DNA of 64,000 nt, taken from the NCBI GenBank assembly GCA_019136655.1, contig JAGVTU010000010.1, positions 1-64,000 of the forward strand, read 5' to 3'. The DNA is from Bacteroidota bacterium. GTDB lineage: Bacteria > Bacteroidota > Bacteroidia > AKYH767-A > OLB10. Made by a program: the position numbers and the translations under genes. The number at the start of each line of letters is the position of its first letter. Within the stretch, counting starts at the first letter, position 1. The notes below the pieces were generated by a model that saw only the letters and a list, made by a program, of their open reading frames with translations, had not been told where the DNA came from and made no database searches. Below are positions 18,053 to 25,712 of the stretch, piece by piece.

Positions 18053-19516
18053 TTAATAGTATGTAAGACGAATAACGTTTGCCAGATATTTTGCAAAGCG
18101 CATCACCTGACGGCTGTAGCCATACTCATTGTCGTACCAAACGTAAAGCACTGCAGTTTTTCCATCCTTGCTTACGATAGTAGCAGGGCTGTCAACAATG
18201 CTGGCGCAGGAGTTACCTACCAAATCAGTACTTACCAGTTCGTTGCTGTATGAATATTGAATTTGCTCTACCAGATTACCTTTCAGTGCAGCTTCTTTCA
18301 AAATTTCATTCACTGCCTCTTTATTGGTTGCTTTAGTGAGCGTAAGATTCAAAATGGCAAGTGACACATCAGGTGTTGGTACGCGCACTGCATTACCGGT
18401 AATTTTTCCTGAAAGTTCAGGCAATGCTTTGGAAACAGCTTTATCAGCACCTGTTTCGGTAATCACCATATTTAAAGCAGCTGAACGTCCTCTGCGGTAT
18501 TTCTTATGATAGTTGTCTAGCAGGTTCTGATCGTTGGTGTATGAGTGAATGGTTTCGAGGTGACCACGCTCAATACCGAGAGTATTATTGATAACAGCAA
18601 GCACAGGAACTATGGCATTGGTGGTGCAGGATGCAGCTGAGAAAATTTTCTCGTCTTTATTGTGCTGAGCCTGATTGATACCATAAACCACATTTGGAAT
18701 ATCGCCTTTGCCGGGAGCTGTAAGCAATACTTTATCAACTCCTTTTGCCAACAGATGTTTGCTCAGACCTTCGCGGTCACGGGCTACACCTGTATTATCA
18801 ATCACCAATGCATCATTGATACCATATTTAGTATAGTCAATATCTTCAGCATTTTTTGCTGAAATCATGTGTACTGTATGACCATTGATAATTAATGCAC
18901 GGTTAGGTAAATCTTCAATTATTGTTCCGGGGAAAGGGCCATGAACACTGTCGGTACGAAGCAAATCAGCACGTTTGATGATGTCTTCATCACTTTTATC
19001 GCGTGTTACGATGGCACGCAAACGAAGTTGTTCACCTTTTCCTGCCTGAATGATTAACTCACGAGCAAGAATACGTCCAATACGACCGAAACCGTAAAGC
19101 ACTACATCCTTAGGAACAAGACTTCTTTTCTCTTTTCCGATAAAATCTTTAAGGGTTACTCCAATAAATTTAGAAACGGTTCCATGTTTTTCTTTTTCAT
19201 TCAGCCACTCATGCGCCAATCGGCCCAAATCCAAACGTGATGGAGCCAAATCAACTGAGTTCAGTTCCTTTGCAATGGCAAGAGCATCGAAAATGGTGAT
19301 AGGCTTTTTAACAATTTCTTTGGCATATTGAATCAGATTCAGAATCTGGCTGGCACTGCGGTCAACTGTCTGATTTCTGAAAATAACCAACTCAACAGAC
19401 TTGTCGAACCACAATGTGCCGATAATATGAATCAGCTCAATGGCAGCTTTTTCTGCTTTTATCCATTCATGTAAATCCTGCTCATAATTTACATCCGTAA
19501 CCGGTGAAGTTTGCAT
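18053..19516 (-). CDS. gap: Glyceraldehyde-3-phosphate dehydrogenase, long form
   Basis: GAPDH interconverts glyceraldehyde 3-phosphate and 1,3-bisphosphoglycerate. The dinucleotide fold GFGRIGR is at residues 142-148 and the catalytic cysteine is C297 in SAASCTTNA. With the ATG at 19514-19516 the protein has 487 residues, about 150 more than classical GAPDH; the first about 135 residues are an extra, largely helical domain seen in a Bacteroidota and proteobacterial subfamily. This start is favoured because the upstream reading crosses a TAnnTTTG promoter box. The cofactor preference and the role of the extension are not evident. tpiA, at 32845-33612, is the other glycolytic gene here. Confidence 0.95.
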   Translation of the reverse strand: MQTSPVTDVNYEQDLHEWIKAEKAAIELIHIIGTLWFDKSVELVIFRNQTVDRSASQILNLIQYAKEIVKKPITIFDALAIAKELNSVDLAPSRLDLGRLAHEWLNEKEKHGTVSKFIGVTLKDFIGKEKRSLVPKDVVLYGFGRIGRILARELIIQAGKGEQLRLRAIVTRDKSDEDIIKRADLLRTDSVHGPFPGTIIEDLPNRALIINGHTVHMISAKNAEDIDYTKYGINDALVIDNTGVARDREGLSKHLLAKGVDKVLLTAPGKGDIPNVVYGINQAQHNKDEKIFSAASCTTNAIVPVLAVINNTLGIERGHLETIHSYTNDQNLLDNYHKKYRRGRSAALNMVITETGADKAVSKALPELSGKITGNAVRVPTPDVSLAILNLTLTKATNKEAVNEILKEAALKGNLVEQIQYSYSNELVSTDLVGNSCASIVDSPATIVSKDGKTAVLYVWYDNEYGYSRQVMRFAKYLANVIRLTYY

Positions 19517-19553
19517 AATAAATTGATGTTTAAATTTTAAATTTTTGGTGCGG

Positions 19554-19561
19554 CAAATATA
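19554..19561 (-). promoter_or_regulatory. -7 promoter element of GAPDH
   Basis: TATATTTG on the - strand matches TAnnTTTG, with a predicted leader of about 34 bases to the ATG at 19516. Confidence 0.65.
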
Positions 19562-19722
19562 CGGTTTTAAGGCCAAAATACAGCGCATAATTCATGGATT
19601 CTTACACGTCTTACTTTATGGCATAATTTATGAACAGTTTATTAATAACAACACAATGTGTGAAACCTTTTGCAGAATGCAACGTTGATAAGCACAATTG
19701 CATTTTTATTTGCAGTTTGGAA

Positions 19723-19899
19723 ATGAGAGAGAATTTTATATATTTTATGACCCACTTTGCTGATAAAGTAATTGGCATGTCGGGATTGGTAATTTATAAA
19801 GTTACCACCTTTATGGGTATGATACTTTTATTCTTATCCAGCAGAAAAAAACAGGAAAAAGAAGATTATAAAGTAACTATTGAAAAAGAAAAGCTATAG
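19723..19899 (+). CDS. Possible small membrane protein
   Basis: 58 codons from ATG 19723 (the frame opens earlier at 19630). It encodes one hydrophobic span (VIYKVTTFMGMILLFL) and a charged K/E-rich tail, resembling many small bacterial membrane proteins. There is no recognisable family, promoter box or ribosome site. It sits in the 463-base gap between GAPDH and the 145-residue gene; the rest of that gap shows nothing else. It may be chance. Confidence 0.3.
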   Translation: MRENFIYFMTHFADKVIGMSGLVIYKVTTFMGMILLFLSSRKKQEKEDYKVTIEKEKL

Positions 19900-19979
19900 T
19901 CTTTTTTTAACTTTTCATTCCTATCACCTGTTACATACTATTAAATTCAACAGCCGTGTTTTTTGAATTATTAATGCTA

Positions 19980-20417
19980 TCAGAAGTAATAGTCGTCCCC
20001 AGCTGTTGACTGATCGAAAGAAGGTTTTCCTGCTTTTTTGTTGGAAGTAAATGATTTCATTACTCCTGACAGTGTACTGTAAATTTGCTTTTTGTTTTTC
20101 ATGGCATAACGCAAAGCATAACGGGCAGCAATAAAACCAAGAGAATACACAGGTGCTGCAGATTTGCCTCTTATTATTCTCCTGAACAGAAATTCAGACC
20201 CTAATGCAACTATTCCATTTAATGAACCGGCAGACACACCGGAATCTTTTCCTGTCACAGATTTCCATGCGGATTTTAAAAGATTGCCCGGAGTCATTTG
20301 TTCCTTTACAGCGCTGAAATTACTTTCCAGTTGTTCTTCCAGTTCCAAACGTTTTTTTCGCAATTGCTGCTTTTGCAACTGCAACTCTTCCAAACTGCTT
20401 ATCTGAGGCAACTTCAT
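19980..20417 (-). CDS. Hypothetical protein of the YtxH/holin-X cluster
   Basis: 145 residues. The N-terminal third is a charged coiled coil (LEELQLQKQQLRKKRLELE), followed by a small hydrophobic region (GIVALGSEFLFRRII, VYSLGFIAARYALRYAM) and a Ser-rich tail ending DDYYF. It starts 5 bases after the holin-X-like gene stop, and the YtxH gene lies upstream, a small-envelope-protein arrangement that is common in Bacteroidota. The function is unknown; a stress-related membrane-associated role is inferred from neighbours only. Confidence 0.75.
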   Translation of the reverse strand: MKLPQISSLEELQLQKQQLRKKRLELEEQLESNFSAVKEQMTPGNLLKSAWKSVTGKDSGVSAGSLNGIVALGSEFLFRRIIRGKSAAPVYSLGFIAARYALRYAMKNKKQIYSTLSGVMKSFTSNKKAGKPSFDQSTAGDDYYF

Positions 20418-20422
20418 TCAGT

Positions 20423-20776
20423 TTAATTATTATCTGTATTATTTATTTTACGAAGTAAAAAATTGATGATAGGCATTTTTATCCACTTTCCTGCATTAAA
20501 CCAAACCAACGTCAGTACAATTGCATAAAATGCTGCCAGTATAAAAAAACCTGCAAAGTAACTTCCGAGCCACTTACCCAACAGCAAGGCTACACCCAAA
20601 CTTCCGAAAACAAATATCAGTGTGGCTAATAATCCAACAATTAAAAACAAAGCAATGGATGCAAGTATATCAGTAAGTTTTTCCTGAATGTTCAGCATCA
20701 TCAGCCGAACTCTTACTTCAACATACTCTTTTACATTCTCTGCCAGATTTTCGAAAGGGTTTCCGTTTTCAGCCAT
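20423..20776 (-). CDS. Phage holin family / holin-X-like (YqjE) membrane protein
   Basis: 117 residues: an N-terminal amphipathic segment, then two long transmembrane helices (ILASIALFLIVGLLATLIF with what follows, and FAGFFILAAFYAIVLTLVWF) and a basic tail. This is the Holin-X/YqjE pattern. Despite the family name there are no phage genes nearby; chromosomal members sit with YtxH proteins and are thought to act in envelope stress. Middle gene of a three-gene operon. Confidence 0.82.
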   Translation of the reverse strand: MAENGNPFENLAENVKEYVEVRVRLMMLNIQEKLTDILASIALFLIVGLLATLIFVFGSLGVALLLGKWLGSYFAGFFILAAFYAIVLTLVWFNAGKWIKMPIINFLLRKINNTDNN

Positions 20777-20809
20777 GCAAGTAGTAAATTAAGTTGAATT
20801 AACAAACGA

Positions 20810-21019
20810 TTATTCGTCTGACATCTGACGCGACAAGGAATCAACTTCGTCTTTTGCCTCATCAATTTTGCGCTTGATATCATCAAGAATATCCTCGCCT
20901 TTTTCTTTTATTTTTCTGCGGGTTTCAGATCCTTTGTCAGGTGCAAATAAAATCCCTAATATGGCACCTGCTGCTGCACCAAGAAGTAGTGCTCCTAAAA
21001 TTTTTCCATTATTTGCCAT
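20810..21019 (-). CDS. YtxH domain-containing protein
   Basis: 69 residues from ATG 21017-21019. It has a Gly/Ala-rich transmembrane helix ([20 protein letters not shown]) directly followed by [14 protein letters not shown] and a long charged amphipathic helix, the YtxH signature. A longer reading of 88 codons crosses the promoter box at 21049-21056 and is rejected. YtxH proteins are general-stress-associated in Bacillus; a similar role is possible. First gene of the operon with the holin-X-like and 145-residue genes. Confidence 0.88.
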   Translation of the reverse strand: MANNGKILGALLLGAAAGAILGILFAPDKGSETRRKIKEKGEDILDDIKRKIDEAKDEVDSLSRQMSDE

Positions 21020-21048
21020 GATTTTCTGTATTAATAATGATACTTCAA

Positions 21049-21076
21049 CAAAAGTAGTAAATAGATGTTTGCACAA
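21049..21076 (-). promoter_or_regulatory. Promoter of the ytxH operon
   Basis: On the - strand TTG at 21074-21076, a 17-base spacer and TACTTTTG at 21049-21056 match the Bacteroidota -33 and -7 elements. The leader to the ATG at 21019 is about 26 bases. Confidence 0.7.
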
Positions 21077-21116
21077 TGCTTAAAGAATCATGAATTATAT
21101 GTTACAAAGCATGATA

Positions 21117-21434
21117 TTACTCATCCTGTAATTGCTCAAGCAATGACTGAAGTTCCATAAGTGTTTTGGATTTTCCTGTTCGCTGAGCCAAAGCTATTCC
21201 TTCTTTGCAATAATGTATGGCTAAGGCTGAGTCCTGTTCCTGATAAAACAATGCAAGCTGATAGTAAACAGGCAAGTAATTCACATCCAATTCAAGCACT
21301 TTATTAAAATATTCTTCTGCATTACTCCGCTCTCCTGATGCAATATACTCAAGTGCAATGGCATACAGCAAAAACAAATCATCCGGTGATTCTTTCAGGA
21401 GTGAGTGTAACTGATTTAGCCGAGATGTTGACAT
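21117..21434 (-). CDS. Tetratricopeptide repeat protein
   Basis: 105 residues from ATG 21432-21434. It is almost entirely TPR helices: FLLYAIALEYIASGERSNAEEYFNKVLEL and YLPVYYQLALFYQEQDS follow the TPR spacing with A8, G15/Y and A20 positions. No signal peptide, so cytoplasmic and probably a protein-binding scaffold. A TAnnTTTG box ends 7 bases before this ATG, predicting a very short leader and ruling out the longer reading. It is transcribed divergently from etfB. Confidence 0.82.
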   Translation of the reverse strand: MSTSRLNQLHSLLKESPDDLFLLYAIALEYIASGERSNAEEYFNKVLELDVNYLPVYYQLALFYQEQDSALAIHYCKEGIALAQRTGKSKTLMELQSLLEQLQDE

Positions 21435-21440
21435 TTTAAA

Positions 21441-21448
21441 CAAACTTA
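21441..21448 (-). promoter_or_regulatory. -7 promoter element of the TPR gene
   Basis: TAAGTTTG on the - strand matches TAnnTTTG. The predicted transcript start is about 3 bases before the ATG at 21434, so the mRNA may be leaderless or nearly so. Confidence 0.5.
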
Positions 21449-21472
21449 CTTTTAACAAAAAGCAATATTATC

Positions 21473-21480
21473 TATTTTTG
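21473..21480 (+). promoter_or_regulatory. -7 promoter element of etfB
   Basis: TATTTTTG followed by CAGCCCG matches TAnnTTTG and gives a leader of about 32 bases to etfB. Confidence 0.65.
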
Positions 21481-21515
21481 CAGCCCGAATAAACAACATA
21501 ACAATTCATTTTATT

Positions 21516-22253
21516 ATGAAAATATTGGTTTGCATCAGTCACGTACCCGATACTACTTCAAAAATTAATTTTACAGATGATAAAAAATCGTTTGTCACTC
21601 AGGGTATTCAGTATATCATTAATCCTTCGGATGAAATTGCACTTGCACGTGCTTTGGAGTTAACCGAAAAAGATGGTGGTACCGTTACCGTTATCAATGT
21701 TGGTGATAACTCTACAGAAGCAACCATACGCAAAGCTCTGGCCATTGGTGCTACTGATGCCGTTAGAGTAAATGCTGCTCCGAGAGATGCATTTTTTGTG
21801 GCAAAACAAATTGCTGAATATGCCGGAAAAAACAGCTTCGACATGATACTTTGCGGACGCGAGTCTATTGATTATAATGGCTCACAGGTTCCTTCAATGG
21901 TAGCAGAAATGCTTTCACTGCCGGCTGTAAACAGTGTAAAGTCATTAAATGTAGAGGGAAGTACTGCAACACTCGACCGCGAAATTGAAGGTGGAAAAGA
22001 AGTGGTTACTTGCCCACTGCCATGTGTAGTGAGTGCAACAGAAGGTATGGCTGAACCGAGAATTCCAAACATGAGAGGAATTATGAGTGCACGTACTAAA
22101 CCATTGACGGTGATAGAGCCTGTAACTGCAGAAAATATGCAACAAATTGTTTCATACGACAAACCTCAGCCACGTACACAGGTTAAACTGATTGATGCTG
22201 CCAACGTAGCAGCTTTGGTAGATGCACTTCATAACGAAGCAAAAGTTATCTGA
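21516..22253 (+). CDS. etfB: Electron transfer flavoprotein, beta subunit
   Basis: EtfB pairs with EtfA to carry electrons from acyl-CoA dehydrogenases to the quinone pool. The 245 residues begin MKILVCISHVPDTTSKI and contain the AMP-binding region and the recognition segment typical of beta subunits (ATDAVRV, ILCGRESIDYNGSQVPSMVAEML). The etfA gene follows after 37 bases. The pair fits with the 3-hydroxyacyl-CoA dehydrogenase at 28039-28932 in fatty-acid oxidation, though the loci are separate. Confidence 0.96.
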   Translation: MKILVCISHVPDTTSKINFTDDKKSFVTQGIQYIINPSDEIALARALELTEKDGGTVTVINVGDNSTEATIRKALAIGATDAVRVNAAPRDAFFVAKQIAEYAGKNSFDMILCGRESIDYNGSQVPSMVAEMLSLPAVNSVKSLNVEGSTATLDREIEGGKEVVTCPLPCVVSATEGMAEPRIPNMRGIMSARTKPLTVIEPVTAENMQQIVSYDKPQPRTQVKLIDAANVAALVDALHNEAKVI

Positions 22254-22290
22254 TAAATTAAACATTACCCATTTAATACTTTAATTAAGA

Positions 22291-23268
22291 ATGAACATTT
22301 TAACATATATAGAAACAGCTGATGGCAAACTGAAAAAATCAGCTTTAGAAATATTGAGTTATGGTGCAGCCATAGCTTCACAAACAGGCGGACAACTTAC
22401 GGCAATTGCAATTGGCGATGTGCAGGCTGACGAACTTGCAAAAGCAGGACGTTATGGTGCTGCAAAAATTTTGCATGCCAATGATGATAAACTCAAACAA
22501 TATGTCGGACAAGCCTACGCAACAGTGGTTGCCGAAGCTGCAAAAAATGTTCAGGCCGATGTGGTAGTACTTTCCAACTCATTTTCAGGAAAAGGAATGG
22601 CTCCACGTATTGCAGTAAAACTTAATGCTGCAATGGCTGATGGAGCAGTTGCACTGCCTGATACAGGAAATGGATTTAAAGTGAGAAAGACTGCATTTTC
22701 AGGAAAAGCTTTTGCTGATGTGGAACTTACTTCAAAAACTAAAATTGTAACACTGGTACCAAACTCTTATAAAGCAGTTGAACAGGCTGCGGCAGGTGCA
22801 GTAGAAACATTTTCACCGCAAATCAACGATGGTGATTTTGCTGTTAAAGTAAAAGAAGTAGTTAAAGCATCCGATAAAATTTCATTACCCGAAGCAGAGA
22901 TTGTAGTGTCAGGTGGCCGCGGACTTAAAGGACCTGAAAACTGGGGAATGATTGAAGAGTTGGCCTCTCTGCTTGGAGCAGCCACTGCATGCTCTAAACC
23001 GGTGAGTGATACCAACTGGAGACCTCACAGCGAACACGTTGGTCAGACAGGGCTTGCCATAAGTCCGAATCTTTATATTGCAATAGGTATTTCAGGTGCT
23101 ATACAACATCTGGCAGGAGTAAGTTCATCAAAAACTATTGTGGTTATCAACAAAGATCCTGAGGCACCATTTTTCAAAGCTGCCGACTATGGTATAATAG
23201 GTGATGCATTTGAAGTGGTTCCAAAACTTATTGAAGAGGTTAAAAAATTTAAAGCAGCCAATTCCTGA
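22291..23268 (+). CDS. etfA: Electron transfer flavoprotein, alpha subunit
   Basis: 325 residues, the normal length. The C-terminal FAD-binding domain is clear: VSGGRGLKGPENW, RPHSEHVGQTGLAISP and IAIGISGAIQHLAGV, ending in the INKDPEAPFF segment. It forms the FAD-bearing heterodimer with EtfB. The bifunctional-nuclease gene follows 30 bases downstream and is probably in the same transcript. Confidence 0.96.
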   Translation: MNILTYIETADGKLKKSALEILSYGAAIASQTGGQLTAIAIGDVQADELAKAGRYGAAKILHANDDKLKQYVGQAYATVVAEAAKNVQADVVVLSNSFSGKGMAPRIAVKLNAAMADGAVALPDTGNGFKVRKTAFSGKAFADVELTSKTKIVTLVPNSYKAVEQAAAGAVETFSPQINDGDFAVKVKEVVKASDKISLPEAEIVVSGGRGLKGPENWGMIEELASLLGAATACSKPVSDTNWRPHSEHVGQTGLAISPNLYIAIGISGAIQHLAGVSSSKTIVVINKDPEAPFFKAADYGIIGDAFEVVPKLIEEVKKFKAANS

Positions 23269-23301
23269 TTGTATTTAACTTTTCTGTATTTTTAAACCTT
23301 G

Positions 23302-23925
23302 ATGAAAAAAATCAGGCTTTTCATTACGCGGCTTGAACCCAGTTCAATACAGAGTGGTGTTTACACCCTGGTGTTAAATGAACATGGTGGTACACGCAGG
23401 TTACCGATCATCATTGGCAGCTATGAGGCTCAGGCCATTGCTGTAGAGATGGAAAATCTGACTCCTAACAGGCCTCTTACTCATGACCTTTTTAAAAGCT
23501 TTGCTTCATCGTTCGATATTCACCTCAACGAAGTGGTGATTTATAATCTGAAAGAAGGAGTTTTTTATGCCAAACTGATTTGTAATAATCTGGACAAGGA
23601 AGTAGAAATAGACTCAAGAACAAGCGATGCTGTTGCACTGGCTGTTCGTTTCAACTGTCCAATTTATACCTATGATTTTATACTTGAACAGGCAGGAGTG
23701 GAAATTGAAGAAGAAAGTGAGAGTGAAGAAGAATCAAATCCACCCGAAGAAAAACCAAAACCTCCTCCTGTAGAAAGGAAAAAACCTTCGAAACAAACTT
23801 TCAGCGATTATTCGCATTTGTCGAATGAAGAGTTGAATGAAGCTTTGAAAAACGCAATAGACCATGAGGACTATGAAGTTGCTTCTAAACTGCGTGATGA
23901 GCTGAACAGAAGAAAAAAGCAATAG
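23302..23925 (+). CDS. Bifunctional nuclease (BFN/DUF151) with C-terminal UVR motif
   Basis: 207 residues from ATG 23302; a TTG directly upstream is less likely. Residues 1-135 are the BFN domain (LPIIIGSYEAQAIAVEME, RTSDAVALAVRFNCPIY). A Glu/Pro/Lys-rich linker follows, then a UvrB/UvrC (UVR) helical hairpin (LSNEELNEALKNAIDHEDYE, SKLRDELNRR). BFN homologues have reported DNase/RNase activity; the UVR tail suggests docking to repair or Clp-type partners. It follows etfA in the same direction without an obvious functional link. Confidence 0.88.
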   Translation: MKKIRLFITRLEPSSIQSGVYTLVLNEHGGTRRLPIIIGSYEAQAIAVEMENLTPNRPLTHDLFKSFASSFDIHLNEVVIYNLKEGVFYAKLICNNLDKEVEIDSRTSDAVALAVRFNCPIYTYDFILEQAGVEIEEESESEEESNPPEEKPKPPPVERKKPSKQTFSDYSHLSNEELNEALKNAIDHEDYEVASKLRDELNRRKKQ

Positions 23926-23981
23926 CTTTCTTATAGCTGAGCTGATTTTCTGTTTGTTTTATCTCTGAAAAGTATAGCTGA

Positions 23982-24629
23982 TTATCTTACTTTATCGCCA
24001 AGCATTGGCACAAAACGAAAGGTGTTGAAATCGGTAATTTCCATTTCGCCTTTGGCATTTTTCAAAACAGTTTTCATCACCTGTACTTTCTCCCCTACCG
24101 GTACTACCATCAACCCTCCGGGTTTCAGTTGCTCAAAAAGTGCTACAGGAATTTCGGGTGCGCCACAGGTAATAATTATCTTATCAAATGGAGCAAAAAC
24201 CGGTAATCCTTTAAATCCGTCACCAAAATGTATTTTAGGCATATACCCCAAATTTTGCAGCATCTTACGCGCCTTGTCAGCAAGCACTTTATGACGTTCA
24301 ATAGAAAAAACTTTAGCTCCCAACTCACACAATACAGCAGTCTGATATCCCGAACCTGTTCCTATTTCCAACACTTTCTCGCCTTTGGATATTCCCAACA
24401 ATTGCGACTGAAAAGCAACAGTATATGGCTGTGAAATGGTTTGTCCTGCATCAATAGGAAATGCCTTATCCGTATAGGCAAATTCTATAAAAGCATTATC
24501 CATAAATGCATGTCGTGGAATTTTCCCTATGGCTGCCAATACTGCCTGATCGTTAATGCCTTTACTTTTAATTTCTTCGACTAACTTCCTGCGCAGCCCC
24601 TGGTGTTTAAATGTATCAATAATGGTCAT
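23982..24629 (-). CDS. pcm: Protein-L-isoaspartate O-methyltransferase
   Basis: Pcm methylates isoaspartyl residues in aged proteins with SAM and starts their repair. The 215-residue form from ATG 24627-24629 has the family N-terminus (QGLRRKLVEEIKSKGI), the substrate loop FPIDAGQTISQPYTVA and the SAM motif VLEIGTGSGYQTAVL. A longer ATG at 24671 is rejected because the TAnnTTTG box at 24638-24645 lies between the two starts. Transcribed convergently with the bifunctional nuclease gene. Confidence 0.94.
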   Translation of the reverse strand: MTIIDTFKHQGLRRKLVEEIKSKGINDQAVLAAIGKIPRHAFMDNAFIEFAYTDKAFPIDAGQTISQPYTVAFQSQLLGISKGEKVLEIGTGSGYQTAVLCELGAKVFSIERHKVLADKARKMLQNLGYMPKIHFGDGFKGLPVFAPFDKIIITCGAPEIPVALFEQLKPGGLMVVPVGEKVQVMKTVLKNAKGEMEITDFNTFRFVPMLGDKVR

Positions 24630-24637
24630 CGTAATAG

Positions 24638-24645
24638 CAAAATTA
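24638..24645 (-). promoter_or_regulatory. -7 promoter element of pcm
   Basis: TAATTTTG on the - strand matches TAnnTTTG and gives a leader of only about 5 bases before the ATG at 24629. Confidence 0.5.
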
Positions 24646-24704
24646 AAAGGATAAACAGATAGAAAATTCATTCACCGAAAGACTTTTTAACAGCATGGAT
24701 TTGC

Positions 24705-24712
24705 TACTTTTG
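24705..24712 (+). promoter_or_regulatory. -7 promoter element of the oxidoreductase-kdsA operon
   Basis: TACTTTTG followed by CAC matches TAnnTTTG, 13 bases before the ATG at 24726. It probably drives the six co-directional genes to 30941, whose gaps are all under 40 bases. Confidence 0.65.
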
Positions 24713-24725
24713 CACAAATTTTTTT

Positions 24726-25709
24726 ATGCTTAAAATAGGCGTTATTGGTGCAGGCCATCTTGGCAAGATTCATATACGGCTTCTTAAAGAAATACCTGCT
24801 TTTGAACTTATTGGATTTTATGATTCAAATAAGGATACTGCTGAAAAAGTAAGTGCCGAATTCAATGTGCCTTATATTTCTGATACTACTGAACTGATCA
24901 GAAGAGTTGATGTTATAGACATTGTAACCCCTACTCTGTCGCATTATGAGTATGCAGCAAAAGCACTGAACAGCGGAAAACATATTTTTATCGAAAAACC
25001 TATTTCAAATACTCTTGCTGAAGCTGAAGAAATTATCAGATTGGCAAATCAGCATAAGTTAAAAGTTCAGATTGGTCATGTGGAACGATTTAATCCTGCA
25101 TTTGTAGCTGCACGCAGTTTCTTGCACGACCCCATGTTTATTGAAGCACACCGTTTGGCTGAGTTCAATCCGCGTGGTACGGATGTGCCCGTAGTACTTG
25201 ACCTGATGATTCATGATATTGATGTAATCTTAAGTATTGTAAAATCAAAAGTCAGTCACATCAGTACCAGTGGAGTTTCTATCATTAGCGATACACCTGA
25301 CATAGCTAATGCGCGCATAGAATTTGAAAATGGTTGTGTTGTAAATCTGACTGCAAGCCGCATTTCAATGAAAAATATGCGCAAGGCAAGAATTTTTCAA
25401 AACGACAGTTATGTATCTGTTGATTTTCTGAAAAAGAAAGCAGAGGTAATCTCAATGCACGATACCAAGGAAAAAGAAAATCCGTTTGCATTGATAATTG
25501 ACCCCGGAAACGGAAAACCAAAGAAGACTATTGAGTTTAATAATCCTGCCGTGCAGGAAACTAATGCCATTAAAGAAGAGCTTAGCAGTTTTGCACAAAG
25601 CATTTTGCAGAACACCACACCTGTAGTATCAGCAGAAGACGGATATTATGCACTGAAAATTGCAAAGCAGATTATGGATACCATGAATCAACAAAATATT
25701 ATTCAGTAG
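24726..25709 (+). CDS. Gfo/Idh/MocA family oxidoreductase
   Basis: 327 residues. An N-terminal NAD(P) Rossmann fold (IGVIGAGHLGKIHIRLL) with the conserved EKPIS motif near residue 97 is followed by the C-terminal alpha/beta domain (GHVERFNPAF, LDLMIHDIDVI with the catalytic-type His). Members reduce or oxidise sugar nucleotides, inositols or biliverdin-like substrates. Its place ahead of a polysaccharide-initiating transferase and kdsA suggests a nucleotide-sugar step, but the substrate is not evident. The lipoprotein gene starts 3 bases after its stop. Confidence 0.9.
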   Translation: MLKIGVIGAGHLGKIHIRLLKEIPAFELIGFYDSNKDTAEKVSAEFNVPYISDTTELIRRVDVIDIVTPTLSHYEYAAKALNSGKHIFIEKPISNTLAEAEEIIRLANQHKLKVQIGHVERFNPAFVAARSFLHDPMFIEAHRLAEFNPRGTDVPVVLDLMIHDIDVILSIVKSKVSHISTSGVSIISDTPDIANARIEFENGCVVNLTASRISMKNMRKARIFQNDSYVSVDFLKKKAEVISMHDTKEKENPFALIIDPGNGKPKKTIEFNNPAVQETNAIKEELSSFAQSILQNTTPVVSAEDGYYALKIAKQIMDTMNQQNIIQ

Positions 25710-25712
25710 CAC

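Noticed and set aside
20423-20776. Holin-like gene as a sign of prophage
   Set aside because: No lysin, capsid, integrase or other phage gene lies nearby; the YtxH context fits the chromosomal holin-X family.
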